DNA from: Serilophus lunatus
Lineage: Eukaryota; Chordata; Aves; Passeriformes; Eurylaimidae
NCBI GenBank assembly: GCA_013399895.1
Contig: VXBA01001180.1
Location: 179,774-243,773 of the forward strand
Direction of reading: 5' to 3'
Length of the DNA: 64,000 nucleotides
The notes under the pieces are model-generated. The model made no database searches. It was given only the letters and a program-made list of their open reading frames with translations, and had not been told where the DNA came from. The position numbers and the translations under genes are program-made. Below are positions 1-13,600 of this stretch, one piece after another. Numbering within the stretch: the first letter of the stretch is position 1; every line of letters begins with the position of its first letter.

Positions 1-242
1 GAATTTGAAAACACAGTTATGTACAAATTTAAGTAGGCAAGGAAACAATGTAATTAGCATATAGGGTTAGGATAAAGTTTATGAATAGTACATTTGTTTT
101 CAAAATGTGTTGACAATTTGCACGTCCAAATTACTAAATTGAAATCTCCATATGTATAAAATCTACATTTAGGTAAAATATTCTTCAATCCAAAATTTAC
201 TCTATAGAATCTTTCTTCCATAGGCTCCTGAAGTAATGCAAA

Positions 243-266
243 AGATGTAAGAAGAGATGTAAGAAG
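243..266. repeat. 12-bp perfect tandem pair
   Basis: The unit agatgtaagaag occurs twice back to back (243-254 and 255-266) without a mismatch. It looks like a small slippage duplication, and no function is implied. Confidence 0.9.
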
Positions 267-3247
267 ATTAAACAAAATTTACTTAAGCATCTACCCCCAT
301 GCTAGTAAAACAAAGCAAAATATTTTTAATATAAAAACTTCTGTTATTTTTTGAAGTAGAATTCAATCCAGTTAGTCAATCAAATTATATATAAAGGCAG
401 GATATGCACTAATTTTAAAATTATGATTAAGTTAATTAAGTTCCACTTACTTATAATCCACTAAGAAAAACTGTATGTTCCAATTCCGAAAGAAATGAAA
501 TATGGAAATTTGTACTACAGCTACAAAAATAGCTACAAAAACTACACATGTATTGGACTGAACTATCAGGATTTTTCTTCTTCCTCTTCAACTCCTATAG
601 GCCAATTTTTGCCTGCAAAATATAAAGCAACCAAATGTAAATGGTGATACATGGCAGAGATCTCAAGAAGAGTGCTGGTTTACATATTCCTAAGTACAGG
701 CTCAGTTGTTAGAGAAATTTAAACTATAAAAAATGTTATATGAACTTGGATTAGCTTGGATTTTAGCTACAGTTTTATTTTATTCCAGAATTTACAGGCC
801 CTTCCCATAATCGTGTTTTTTGATAATATCACACATTTTAGCTTCAAATTTATTTTGATTTTCTGTGTCTTTTCAGTGCCAGTTTGGGTTATTTTTTTAA
901 GTTTTTTGTTTTTGTTTTTTTTTTTTAATTTCCATTTAAGAACAGCAAACATAGCTATACTAGATGACTTTCTAGAGCTCTTTAAACCCTGTAGTTTTCC
1001 AATGTACCAATCAAGTGGCTAAATGTCTATTATTATTATTAATATAAAAAAGAAATAGAAGGCAGGCTAATTACATCTCAGCATAGGTAAGGGTGGTTGT
1101 TATACATTGTTAAATACCAGATGGCAGCTGATTTCATGTTGGTAGACAAGTGAGAAGTTATTAGCAGGCCTGGTTCTCAAGGCAGCACAGGGACTGTCTA
1201 TCACTGCGGCGTCTAGCTTCATACAAGTAATCACACTATGATTCAGACTTTCCCATTTAGCTGGAAAGCATAAAAGATAGAATGAAATTTCCATAAAGTC
1301 TGCAGAGTGCATTTATTGAACTATTCTGACCCAAACAGAAAGGGATATCTTGCTGGACAGTGATGACAGTGAATTAAGGATTAAGAATATAAAGAAAAAA
1401 AAAAAAAGGTTCTTACCAAAGTAACACAGTCTTTCCAATTCTGTGCCTCCCATTTAAAAAATATGGCTGCTACCATTTTCTCATTTTTTTGAAATGTGTC
1501 AAAGAGAAATATCTTGTAAAGGGATGAGACTCCAAATATTGCAATATTTCACATATTGCAGAAGTGTCATAATACCAATCGGCATCCATCATATCTCACA
1601 TGTGAATCTGTACCCTACAAGATCAATTGTCTTCAAAACATTCTTAATATAAGTTTATTCCTTCTCTTCCTCCCAAATTCCTGGACTCTTCCTTATGTTA
1701 TCTTGGAAATGTAGGAAGAGATGAGGAAAAAGTATAACATGTCAAAGCAAAAACTGTAACTAATATAACATCAGTAAATGGTAGAACACATGGTAGCTTG
1801 GGGGAAAAAAAATGGAGTGTGCTGTTTTAAATTATACTACTCTGAATTGATTTGGATTGTGTTCTGTGTGAAAAAACTGCTAAACAGTGGAGCACAGGTT
1901 GTTTGGTTTTGATCAGTTAGTTACTAAAATGATGAAGGGTTTTGTTTGAAAAGGATTACAGTTACTCCCACTTTCTTACTATGAAGTAAAATTTTTCTAG
2001 TTTCTAACAGCTCAGCAGATATGCCCTTGGAAACAGTTGAAAGTCAAAGCACAGCCAAAGTGAATATGATTTTAGAAATAAATCCAAGAAGAATATTGAC
2101 TATCTTTTGGCATTTGTTTCATCAAAAACCGTGTTCATACTACTTACATGCACAGAAGCTGTACAATCTGTTTAAGTTGTGGTAAATATTACACTTGGTG
2201 GAGACATCAAAAAAAATAAAAATAAAAAGACAAAGACAGACCAAGAACTGAAGCTCAGCTAAACAGTGCTAGTTCATAATTAAATAAAACAATTCAGCAA
2301 ATAAACCCAATTATCCAGACATCTAGATAACCATCAGAAAACTTTAGCTAATTGGAGATGTCAGCTGGCAGGCTTATAAATTCCCTGATCCCAAATACTG
2401 AGTTCAAACTTGCTAAAAACCTCTTCTGCTAGGTTGCCAAGGCTTGGTGAAAGGACTTGTATTTACCTCCAGAGTACATGCCTTTTAAAGAGGATCAAAT
2501 TCAGATGTAATGACTTGAGCTCATAAACTTCTGTGTGTTCCTACCTAACTATTCCAGCCTTCGGTTCTAGACTAAGCCACGAAGAACTGATTTGCTTCCT
2601 ACAGATTCTTAACATCCTGAAGATTAGGAGTTTAAAGAAGTCAGCAAATGAGAGAGTTTAGGAAAGCCAAGGATGCCAAGGAATTACAACCAAAATTAAA
2701 GTGTTATTTAAGTTGATGTCATTTCTGACACAAATTCCAGTGGAACTAAGAGTCCATTCCTGGCTATCACAACTATAACTGACTAACTGCAATTACACAA
2801 AATCTCAATTTCCAGATGTGCCGAATACCCACTGACATCAAACACATATGTCTTGATCTGTATGTGGTATCTATCATCTTTAGAGTAGTCTATGTACCCA
2901 TATTTGAACAAGACTTCTCCAGCCTATGAAAATTTGCCTGTTCTATTGGGTATGGAGGGAACTAAATGACAGAGGATTGAGGGAAAGTGAAGCATTTGCC
3001 CAAAGGTCAAAAATAAAACCTAAGGAAAGTCTGTGCTATCTCAAGTTCTAACTTTCTATTCTGTTTGGTAAATGTCCTTTGTGTTTCAAAAATGCCATGC
3101 TCCTGTTAAATAACAGAATTCTGCAAGCAAATGTTTTCCCCCTCCAGAAGAAAAGCCGAGGCTTTAGTGTTCCTCAGGTACTATCCAGAATCAATTTAAC
3201 CTTAAGCCTTTCTTGCTCTGTTGACTGGTAATTTTTTATTTTTAGAT

Positions 3248-3286
3248 GAGAAGGAAAGAAAAAAAAGAAAAAAAAAGAAAAAGAAA
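3248..3286 (+). repeat. A-rich purine-only tract
   Basis: About 39 bases of A and G only, mostly A, in the pattern of a degenerate (GAAA)n simple repeat. It is low-complexity sequence and possibly polymorphic in length. Confidence 0.8.
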
Positions 3287-4949
3287 CAAAGCATGATTGA
3301 GTGGTTGATTAGTCATGTAGGTTATTTCATACCACTAAACTAGGAAGTAACTCTTAACACTAACAATTTTATTGTATTAAAATACAAGGATGCCTAGTTA
3401 GGTTGCTATATGCACAGCACAGTCAGTAAATGAAATATCAGTACATGCTGTTCTGTGTCACTCAGTGATGTAAATGTTGAGCACAAAATTCTCCCCTTCA
3501 CATGATAAAGATGCAATCCCTATGCTTTGATACAGTTATGGTGCAGCTGAGCATATAAGCTGCATATGACAGTTGGCATTCAATAACTTGGAGAAGGCTG
3601 CTGAACTATTTTCAGAATAAATGGGCTGCTAATGTTCAGCTTAGAGGTAGAAGTGGGAGGCTAAAATCCTCATAACTCTTTTCTAAATTATATTGTCCAG
3701 TAAGTGTACATCTGCATACAAGCCTTCAAACGTGAAAGTGAAAATGAAGAATGAATTAATATCATATTATCCAGGTTTACTCCTAAACACTCCTGAGACC
3801 AATACCAGACAACTAGCATGTTTTTTTTCCCCAAGAGGGTAGTGGACTTCAGCAAATCTATCACAAAATGCTTAAGTCTCTGTTCCTTTCCCACAATTTT
3901 TTTCTCAAAGCTACTGAAAATGATAACTTATTCCTGCATAATGTGATTTTGGTAAGAATTCAAAGAAATTAATGGATTTATCTAAGAATCTGAAAAATTA
4001 TAAAAATATTTTTCCATCCTCTTGCTATTTTCTTGCTATTTTCCCAGTGAAGTTGATAGCAGCATCCCACTTTATGTATTCATTGTGAAGCTCCCAGTCA
4101 GTATGCTTAAGTACAACTAATACCCAGAAGTGCCACTGGCAGAAGATGCATAACAAATAATAAAAAATGGTATGTGCGAGATGTGATGTCTCTACTTGTG
4201 CAGAAACTTCTTCACTGCACTGTGCCTGTTTCTGCAATCTTTGGGGAGAGCTGAAACTTAACCTGTGCCAAATGCTGGGGAGGACTAATTTAGCTTTTTT
4301 AAGGTGAACATCCACTATATTTTAAGATGCAAACTGTCTGAATCAAACCAGAAACAATGATCTTTTTCTTCCTGCATGACTGGGTCACTGTCAGTGTTAA
4401 GTGAATTAAATACATAATTTATTAAATGGTCTCTCTGAGCACTGAAATCTGTCAGAGTTTAAACAGACTCAGTTTGCCATCATTATTTTAGAAGGATATT
4501 ACAAAGGTTAATTTTAATTAATTTCTTCCTTTTTCTGTTCCATGTAGTCCACAGGATAATTTTTACAGCCATTGGCCAGCTTCTCTTTTATAAGAGAAAC
4601 TGAAGCATGTTTTATTCCCAGGACACATGATCCAGGTTTTACCAGTCCTACCTCAGAAGCACTTGAGGAAAGAGCTCACAAAAAACTTTGTGGGCTTCAT
4701 GTATTTATTGCCTCATTGATAAGTGGCTACATGTGTAAGACTGAGGTTAAGAATTTATCCCAAATTCTTATTCTATCCAATTCTCAAAATCAAATGACAG
4801 TGCTACTCCAAGAAGTCAAAATAGGAAACTTCAATGAAACAATTCCTGCAAGCCGTAAGTTTCACACTAAGCTGTACTGACACTGACAGTGATACCATTC
4901 AAATAAATGTGAACATGATACAATGCACTGTTTTAATCTAAAGATCCCA

Positions 4950-5891
4950 CAACATACTCCTGGAAAAGCTGGCAGCTTGTGGACTGGACAGGAGCACTCT
5001 TTGCTGGGTTAGGAACTGGCTGGACGGTCGAGCCCAGAGAGTGATGGTGAATGGTGCTGCATCCAGCTGGAGGCCAGTTACCAGTGGTGTCCCTCAGGGG
5101 TCTGTGCTAGGACCAGTGTTATTCAATATTTTCATTGATGACATGGATGTGGGTATTGAGTCCTTCATTAGTAAATTTGTGGACGACACTAAGCTGGGAG
5201 CTTGTGTCGATCTATTGGAAGGAAGGAGGGCTCTTCAGAGAGATCTAGATCGGTTGGAGAGCTGGGCAGTATCCAATAAGATGAAATTCAATAAGTCTAA
5301 GTGCCAAGTCCTGCATTTTGGCCACAAAAACCCCCTGCAACGTTACAAGCTGGGGGCAGTGTGGCTGGACAGTGCCCAGGTGGAAAGGGACCTGGGGGTA
5401 CTGGTTGACAGCCAGCTCAACATGAGTCAGCAGTGTGCCCTGGTGGCCAAGAAGGCCAACGNAACGAGGCTGGTGGGGAGCTTGGAGCACAAGCCCTATG
5501 AGGAACGATTGAGGGAGTTAGAGCTGTTTAGCCTGGAGAAAAGGAGGCTCAGAGGTGACCTTATCACTCTCTACAACTTCCTGAAAGGAGGTTGTAGTCA
5601 GGTGGGGGTTGGTCTCTTCCACCAGGCAGCAACTGACAGAAGGAGAGGACACAGTCTCAAGCTGCGTCAAGGGAGGTATAGGTTAGATATTGGAAAGAAG
5701 TTTTTTACAGAAAGAGTAATAAAATATTGGAATAGTTTGCCTGGAGAGGTGGTGGAGTCACCATCCCTGGATGTGTTTAAAAAAAGGCTGGATGTGGCAC
5801 TTGGTGACATAGTCTAGTCTAGTCGAGGTGTTAGGGCAAGGGTTGGACTAGATGATTTTGGAAGTCTCTTCCAACCTAGTAATTCTGTAAG
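4950..5891 (+). mobile_element. CR1 LINE, 5'-truncated, 3' half (copy 1)
   Basis: Non-LTR retrotransposon of the avian CR1 family, in + orientation. Similarity starts abruptly around 4950 inside the reverse-transcriptase region, as expected from 5' truncation during target-primed reverse transcription. It runs through the end of ORF2 (stop at 5815-5817) and a short 3' UTR to the terminal octamer-like 'attctgta' at about 5880-5888. The frame is still open over 258 codons, so this is one of the less decayed copies in the window. The single undetermined base at 5462 marks a join: the family normally has a further 160 bp or so between the two flanking blocks, and those are missing. The element has no ORF1, endonuclease or promoter and cannot move by itself. 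Confidence 0.95.
5041..5817 (+). pseudogene. CR1 ORF2 reverse-transcriptase fragment
   Basis: An open 258-codon frame encoding the C-terminal part of the CR1 ORF2 polyprotein, an enzyme that copies the element's RNA at a nicked target. The first Met is simply the first ATG inside the truncated domain, not a native start. Visible are the RT block SVLGPVLFNIFIDD (residues 21-34) and the catalytic box FVDD at residues 46-49 (5176-5187), where this clade usually has F/YADD. The substitution keeps both aspartates. Further on comes the conserved stretch LFSLEKRRLRGD, typical of the ORF2 C-terminal region. Residue 141 is unknown because of the n at 5462, where about 55 residues of the family are absent. 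The fingers, the upstream RT motifs (including the YLDFSKAFD motif) and the whole endonuclease are missing, so no activity is expected. Confidence 0.9.
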
Positions 5892-7036
5892 AAGAAAAAA
5901 AAAATCTCTTCCAGGAGACAAGTATTTCTTTCACTATTAACAAAAATTTAAGATAAATGTTCATTCCTAGTATTAACTTCTCTGAAGTTACTTTGGTCTT
6001 GCTATAATGTAAGCAGACCTGCTTTCCCAGAGAGAGCTCCCTGCACAGTTGGCATGCTGCAGTCGGCAGCTGGCAAGAGGAAAAGAAAGAAGAAAAGCAC
6101 ACTAATTCCATACACTCCTTGGTCTCCCCTTGGGGGACATCCAGGAAAGCTGACATTGCCTTCCATTGTTGAAATTCATCTTTCTGCTCTTGCCATCTTA
6201 TTTTTTAGAAAGCAAAATTATGAGCTCAGATCACTCATCTGCTTTCTAATGTCTTAAAGAAAGATAGATTTTTGATGTTCAATGCAGATGGTGAAAACAG
6301 GCAGCCGGTTTGAAATTAACTCAAGATTCTTAGTGTAAATTCCAGATGTAAAGGATATGCGCACACTCATACACCATTCTTTCTAAAAACAGGACTATTC
6401 CATACACATTTCAAGATTAAACTATTCTATATATAAAAAATATATGTGAAGATGAAACATAAATACAATCTTAATATTTAGTGCAAAGTTGACAGATTGC
6501 AGAGCTCAGTTTTCCTCAGTACATTTTAAAGAAAAGGTCTTAAAGGTTTAAAGAAACAAGAAGCAGAGGATGGAAGATCAAGGGCTCCAGAAGGTGCTTT
6601 GAAGTGGTGCGTCTTTCTTTGGGCTTCTATACAATGTTCTTCCATTTCCTGACAGCACTCCTAACTATGTTTATTAATGGGACAGAGCCAGCTCTGCAGA
6701 CTGGGTAAAAAATTACACGGAGAATACTGCTGCTTGCAACATCTACATGTTTTTCTGAAGCTCTACAAATCCTGCTGAGGCAACCCCACAACTCTGCAGA
6801 TGAAGGAATGAATCTTGAGTGTGAGTGGGTTTTATGACTGAAGTCACGTTAACTTGCTTTGCCATTTAGAAGAGCCACATATTCTGCTCCCCTTACAAAA
6901 TTCCTAACTTTAATGTTTATTTCCTTCCTAATATGGTAGGAAAAACACTTGAAATTTCTTACCATATTGTTATCATGCTCAAGAAATTTCTACTAGAATT
7001 AGTGATTAAGAAGAGGTGAAAGTATTGGAATTTCCT

Positions 7037-7061
7037 CCCCCACCCACCCCCCGTCCCCCCC
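7037..7061 (-). repeat. C-run cluster; G-quadruplex motif on the - strand
   Basis: Four C runs of 5, 3, 6 and 7 bases (7037-7041, 7043-7045, 7047-7052, 7055-7061) are separated by 1, 1 and 2 bases. Read on the - strand this satisfies the canonical quadruplex rule of four G runs of at least three with loops of 1-7. It stands alone in AT-rich DNA and is the only strict match I noticed in the window. Confidence 0.85.
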
Positions 7062-7634
7062 AAGAGTTGCAAAGACACTGAAATTTATTCTGGATTTGAC
7101 ATTGTATTTTAAGGTCAAAAAGAATAACTAGAAGTTCACATTTACCCACTGAGAGCCCAAGGCAGCATTAAAAATGTGCCAGTCAGGCAGAATGATGACG
7201 AAGTTCTCATTATGCCCCAAATAAGACAAAACTGGCTTCTGTAACCGTAATACAACTCTCTTCTCCTCCACTCCTACCCCCTTATAAACACCAAGACATT
7301 ATCTGACATTTTACTTGGAGAGAGATTTTCTTTCTTCTGAGGGTAGGAGGAAAACAGAGTTGTGGAATTTCTTTTTATGTTACTAAAAACAGAAATAGAG
7401 AGAACTTTAAAAGGGCATTTAGAAAAATCCAACACCCTTCACGCCTGAAGACGAAAGCATCTTAGTTTTATCACAGCATACCAATTATACAGAAACAGCA
7501 AAACAATATCACCAGGTTATATTCAGTTGGGTAACATATAGTCAAGTAATTTATGTGTATGTGTGCATATCTTTGTGTGCATAAAAAGTAAATTAATTTT
7601 AAAAAATATTGATATGGAGTTGGTTTTTTTTTTT

Positions 7635-7667
7635 AATTTAGGCAAATTGTATAAATTTAGGCAAATT
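7635..7667. repeat. 19-bp-period imperfect tandem pair
   Basis: The 14-mer aatttaggcaaatt occurs at 7635-7648 and again at 7654-7667, giving a 19-bp period. This is a small local duplication with no recognised function. Confidence 0.85.
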
Positions 7668-10600
7668 TATATCCTGTTTAACATTGGGCATACAACTTTA
7701 CCACTATTTTTACATTTTTGCCCTAGATGCAGGCAAATGCTGTTTCAGTAGTTTATTAGAACCACAGCTGCAAAGCTATGGAGTATCCAAAAATGCAAAT
7801 ACTATTAGAGCTAGGGGCTACTATAGTCCTTTAAATTTGCATCTAGACACTGTAGCTTTTAATGAAGCTTCTGATTACCCATATTCTGCTTTTTTATATG
7901 AGAAACTGAATGTGGCAGGAATCACATCTTTGCATCTCTCTTTTGCTCATTCATTCTATTCCACTGTTTCTTCCTTCTACCCCCTCCATTCCTGTAAGTG
8001 TAGTCTAGGTTTCTAAAACGCTAAGCCTATTGTAGTGTTTTTCAAATAAATTTAAGAATCGCTTCAGACATAGCGTAACTATAATACTCTTCTGATACCA
8101 TTATAGAAATGCAAATGTTATTATTCATTAATACTAAAAGCTTCTTCCTTAAATTGTGTAATTTTAAATGTATTTTTCAGTTTGAAAAAGGAATACAGAT
8201 TCACAATAGGCTTTAGATATCAACAGACTTCCAAGATTAATGAGAATATCAAATTAAATGTCAACCTTGTCTACTAGTTTAATTAAGCAAATCATGCTTG
8301 CTAGTTTTCCTCCCCACTTCAGAGGAGAGCACAATTGCTTTGCTTACTTTTACTGCTAGCAGCTGTCCTTACATATTTTGAATAATACTACTTCAGTAAA
8401 ATTGTCTCCAGCATTCACACCATGCTCTGATATCAGGTCTATCACATAACCCAATAAAGTACAAACAATTCAACTACATTTACCGATTCTTTGGTAATTG
8501 CAGATGTGTGAATACAGGTACTATCAGTCCATCTATTACCACATGCCAGGCACATACTTGCCCTCTCCACTTTAGATACACAGTCCTGCATTGCATTGTA
8601 AAAGCCAAAGTCTAGTGATACTTCCAGTCACTTGCTTGTGTTGTCAGACATATAATGCAGTGCTGCTGAAACTACTGAGAAAAAGAAAACACCGTGGCAG
8701 TTGCCTTCTACTATGACTTTTTGAGTTTTTAAATATTTTGAGCTTAATAAAAGATTCAATTATTGCTAGCTTCCTACCCATCCCCAAGACTACTTTAGAT
8801 CTTGACTTATATAGCATTACTGTGGCAACTATAATTCTCCATCTAGACAAGTTATCTATGTCTAGTTATTCTTAGTGCAAATAAACAGTTGGAAACAAGA
8901 AACTAATTAACCCACTGAAGTCCTTTGCAATCGCATGTATCAGTGCCCCCTGCATGAGTTTCAGGTCATGTCAGGAGAGAGATCTTTCTTTTTGCAGAAA
9001 GAACTTTCTTGGATGTATTAGGGTGGCCTAATAAATCTCCTACCCCTACAGACCATCTGATTCTTATTGTCTTCCAGTTATTTATAATGTTGACTAACAA
9101 TAGTCTTCTTGTGTATATTTTTCATGCCAAAGACAGTGATTAAAAACATGGGAAGATGGATCAAGAAGCATATGTTTATAGCTTAGAAGATACCTACAGA
9201 AGGTAACAAACCCATGTTTGCATGTGGCAAACTTTACTTTGAAAGTTCTATAAATTTAACAGAGTGTTGAATTAATCACAGCCTTTAAAAAAATTATTTG
9301 CCAGTATAATTTCTGTAATATCATATCTTATAACTCATATCACTATTACATTGCAAAACTGCATCATTAGCAATATTCATATCGACAACAAAATTTAGTA
9401 TTAGTCATGGCAGACATTTAGAAAAATGAAATTCAAAATCCCAAACATTATCCTAAGAAATATTCTCAAGAACCCCTTCAAAAAAAGAAAAAAAAAAGTA
9501 ATTTACCACACAATTTGTATGATGACTAAAAAATAATTAGCCCACTCACTTCTCAAATATCAGAAAATCAAAAAAAATAGCCATCAGCAAATAGAAGTGA
9601 AGGAATTATTGACAAAAACAATTAATATAGTCTCCCACAAATGATCCCTTGAACTTCCTGTGGTATTACCAGTAGATAAATCATATTAGAAGGAGTCAGT
9701 GAAGTTGGCATGCTAAATGATAAAATTACAGAGTAAGTGGATCTCTATCCAATGGACTAGTTTAGCTGGTGTAATCATATTTAAATAAATTAATGAGATT
9801 TTTCACCATCAGTCAGTGTTTGTATAAAAAGAGTCAGAAAGAATTACAAGAAACAACAAAATTCAATAATGTATGTCAAAATCAAAGTATATTTTGGAAA
9901 ACTTCTATTTTTAGAGTGTAGAGTGGTTATATTCTATCTAATATGAATTCCATAATGGCTTATGAAGACATTATGCAATTAAATTTCCTTTACATTTTTC
10001 TTGCTAGTGTGTTTATTTAACCAAATAAAAACATCTTCGATATTTAAAAACTGGATAGTAAAAAACCATAATTAAAAAAAAAATCAGTGTATACCCTTTG
10101 AGATACAGCAATAATTTCAAATATCAAGTAAAGCAATACTATTGGCATAATTATTAATAGATATTGATTCCATAAATAGTAGCATTCTGAATTCTAGATA
10201 CAGTGCCACAACTGCACAATTAGGCACTAAATGGGAAATATGCTTTTAAATTTCTACATAGTAAACCTATGGAATGCTCTTCAGAGAGATCAGATTGTGA
10301 AGCTGTGCTAGATTTCAAATAAAAGTTGAGCCATTTCAACTGCTTAGAGCTCTGAGGGAGCTCAGCTGTCTGTTTTCTGCTCAAAAAACTAAATGTCTGC
10401 TCCAATGTAAGAAAATATGGAAATAAAATTAAACCAGTAATTTTGTAACTAACATAAAATATACTGATTATCATTCTGTCATTTGGCAGCTTAGCATAAA
10501 TGGTCAAGATTTAGTAAAGTCCTTCCCTTAACAGTTCATAATCACATGCCGGATTTTTTTCTGTCAAGGAAACTATTATTTTTGGGTGGTTTCTGCTGCT

Positions 10601-13600
10601 GTTGTGCGGTTCCTGTTATCCAGTTCTCGCTTTGTTTTTGCATAACACTCAACAGACACCATCTGAACCATAGTGACTTAGTTTGCAGAAATAATCAAGA
10701 GAAAAAAACATAGCTGGGGAATGAGTGTGGTAGGGTTTAATGTGTTTTCTGTTGAGCTTTTTAAACTATTTTATTGTGGTGCCAGAGGAATAGCAACACC
10801 AGCAATAAGGAAAACAACACAAGAATGAGTATGAGAGAAGAGAAATAGTAAACCACTCTTTTTCAACAACAGCCCACATTTTGCTCTCAGTTGTACTGTA
10901 AAAGTACACCAGGGAATGGCTAAGTACCAAGAGGCACATAAAGAGGAAGTGTTAAGAACTCTTTCATGTTAATTCCCATGCTTACAGAATTACATTTTGC
11001 CACTTTTTGTTGTATATTTCTCTAATTTTTCATCACTAGACTGACATATCTTTGTATTAGTCATTTAATTTCAGTTTTTCAAATAATCACAATGTTAAAA
11101 ACATGACATTATCTATATTACTGTTTAATTACTTCATACTAAGTAAATTTTAAATGCTCTGAGTATTGAGGCATGAGTATAACTGGCTTGAAGAAAGTCT
11201 CTTACTAAAATGCTTTGTATGATGTTAGATATGTCAATGCTGAATTTTCCCTACTAATTGATTGATGACATACAAAGAAGAAAAAATAATACACAAGACA
11301 AAGCAGCTGCCTTATGAGTGAACAGCCTGTGACTGCAACTTGCAGGTACTTTATGGAGGGACAACCAGGGTTTACTAAGTCACGAATACAGTGGTAAGTT
11401 GAACACACAACTTTACTCATCCCATCCTGACAAAAAAAAAGTACCTGGTTCCTGATGAACTGATTGGAGATATGTTTAAAGAAAGGAAAGGACATACAAC
11501 TCTACATATTGACAAGCTCAAAAGAGAATCTGCCCAACAGAACTGGCAGGTAAAGCCAACAAGTGTTGATTCTAGGAGAGAACTGGCCCATAGGAAGTGG
11601 CCAGGTTCCCCTGCCTTTACCTCTTGCCCTTCAAATACCTTCTACTACTACCTGAGAGAGCAGTAGTGCAGGGAAGCACTTAAGCACTTCCAGCTGGTCG
11701 TGCTCCCATCCTCTCGAGGCAAAGCTCTGGGGACAAGGGTGTGCTCCTCTGACATAGCACAGATATCCTTCCTTCTCAGCTTGTCCTGCAGTGCTTGCCC
11801 CAGCACAGAATTATCCTTTAATTGCTAATTATTTTCCAATGGCAATTGATTTTTTTGAGATATGACAGAGCAGAGAAAAAAAGGATCCCTACATTTATTT
11901 TTAAGTTAAAAAGAAAATTTAAATTTTTCACTGTGAAGCTGAGAGCACATCTGCATGACATGTTCCTATTTGCATTAATTTAAATTAATTCGTTGATAAG
12001 ACAATTATACAGACTGATAAATTATGGACTGTTATAACCTTGTGTTTTACACTGCAGTGCCATGCCCTGAGCTGATACTTTTTTCCACTGCAGTAAGATA
12101 AGATAGCAGGTTCTAAAATACAAACCTAAAATACCATTACAGTTTTCAGAAATATATAATTTACTCATCTTTCAAAGTTGATATATATTCTTGTTGATAT
12201 ATATACTCTTATTCATTCACTGGTGGTTTTCTATTAGATCGTTATCTAGAGAACATTTATAGATTTACAAAATAGATCTGCCTCTTTATATTTATGGGAC
12301 TTTTTAATGTAAAATAAGATTCATTTGGTTTGTGGGGCAGTATATGCTACTATATTGCAGAGGAAGGTACTTTAAAATGATGGATACCTGTCTTTTGCTA
12401 AATTTAAGATGCCTTTGAAGCAACTTATTTGGTAAAATTCCCAGATGAATCACTAGGCAATCCTAGTTGCTAAAAATTAAATATTTTCTACTTCTAATTT
12501 TTGTCCTAAGAGTGAATCAGTAAGCATGTAAAGATAATATGTAATTACCCATTCTGATCCAAACACATTCTTGTACAAAAGATTAAGTTCTTTCCACTGG
12601 ATACTTAATCTTCCATAAATATTCAGAAATGTGAGCACTGTTTTCTAAGGCATGTTTATGATTTTTCTCAGTTACAATGAATGATTTAAATTTTTTTAGG
12701 CAGATATTTATCAAAGGTAAACACAATATAGAAAGTTTAAAGTGTTACAAAAAAGCCCTCTGAAATCTTATATTTTTTCCACTTCATGTGGGATTCTTAA
12801 ACACTACAAGACTTCATCACAGTAACTGAAACAGGGATCTGCACTGCAGAAGTCACACCAATAATTTTTTGTTTTTTGTTTTTTTTTTTCATTTTGACAC
12901 AAAAGACAAGGAAAGGTGAAAGAGTTGCTATCAGTTTCTTTTATCATGTTTTTGCTCTAAGTCCTAATGCCTAGAATACCTGGCTAAAGAAAACACAGCT
13001 AAAGTTTTGTCTCTTAAAATGAGGTAATCTACATTTATTGTCTTTATCCTTTTCAATTTACAATATATTACAAAAGTAAAATTCTGAAATAGGATTTATG
13101 TTGAGTGCAACCATAGATTGCTAAATTATGTTTTTGTACCATAATTGATTCCTTTGAAAATAATGAATCTTTAATGAAATTACATGACTATTAAGAGCAG
13201 TGAGCTTAGAATTTAGACCAGACAGAATAACCAGAATGTAGTTTCCTTGCTTTCTGATTATCTATATAGTATGCCCATTGAAACCTGTGTTTTCTCCATT
13301 CCTTTTTCCCCAGTGATATTTACAAAGAAAATCTATCTCCAAATCTACACACCTCATGGACTCTGTCATAGGTTAAGAATATTTTCTGTAGCTAATACTT
13401 GACACTGTTTTATAGAGTACATGAGTTGCAGCATGCAAATTTCTATGAAACCATAGAAACTATGACAATCAAACTGTATCATAAATAGTACTCATGAAAT
13501 GGAAGTCATCACCATAAATGATAGCTGAGCAACTGAACCTTCTTTCTGTATAGATCTTCTCCCCTGCCATTGTGTACAGTGAATTGTAGTGATCAAGAAA

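Larger units (their letters stand above)
1..4949. other. AT-rich non-coding stretch, no gene seen
   Basis: I see no coding gene, RNA gene or recognisable mobile element here. Open frames are short (102 codons at most), rich in Phe/Leu/Lys, and lack domain-like patterns. Visible structure is limited to an exact 12-bp tandem pair at 243-266, a 16-bp perfect palindrome at 1534-1549, a purine-only A-rich run at 3248-3286 and an exact 11-bp tandem pair at 4021-4042. The stretch ends where CR1 similarity begins. It may be intergenic or intronic; the sequence alone does not decide. Confidence 0.6.

Noticed and set aside
1534..1549. 16-bp perfect palindrome aaatattgcaatattt
   Set aside because: AT-rich palindromes of this size are expected by chance in 64 kb of such composition, and no neighbouring signal supports a binding site.
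4021..4042. Exact 11-bp tandem pair (cttgctatttt)
   Set aside because: A real but trivial slippage duplication, not a functional repeat array.
10250..10300. Possible LINE 3'-UTR-like phrase 'acctatggaatgctcttca'
   Set aside because: It resembles the 'tggaa...gctc...cagag' wording of LINE ends, but the match is too short and flanking sequence does not extend it.
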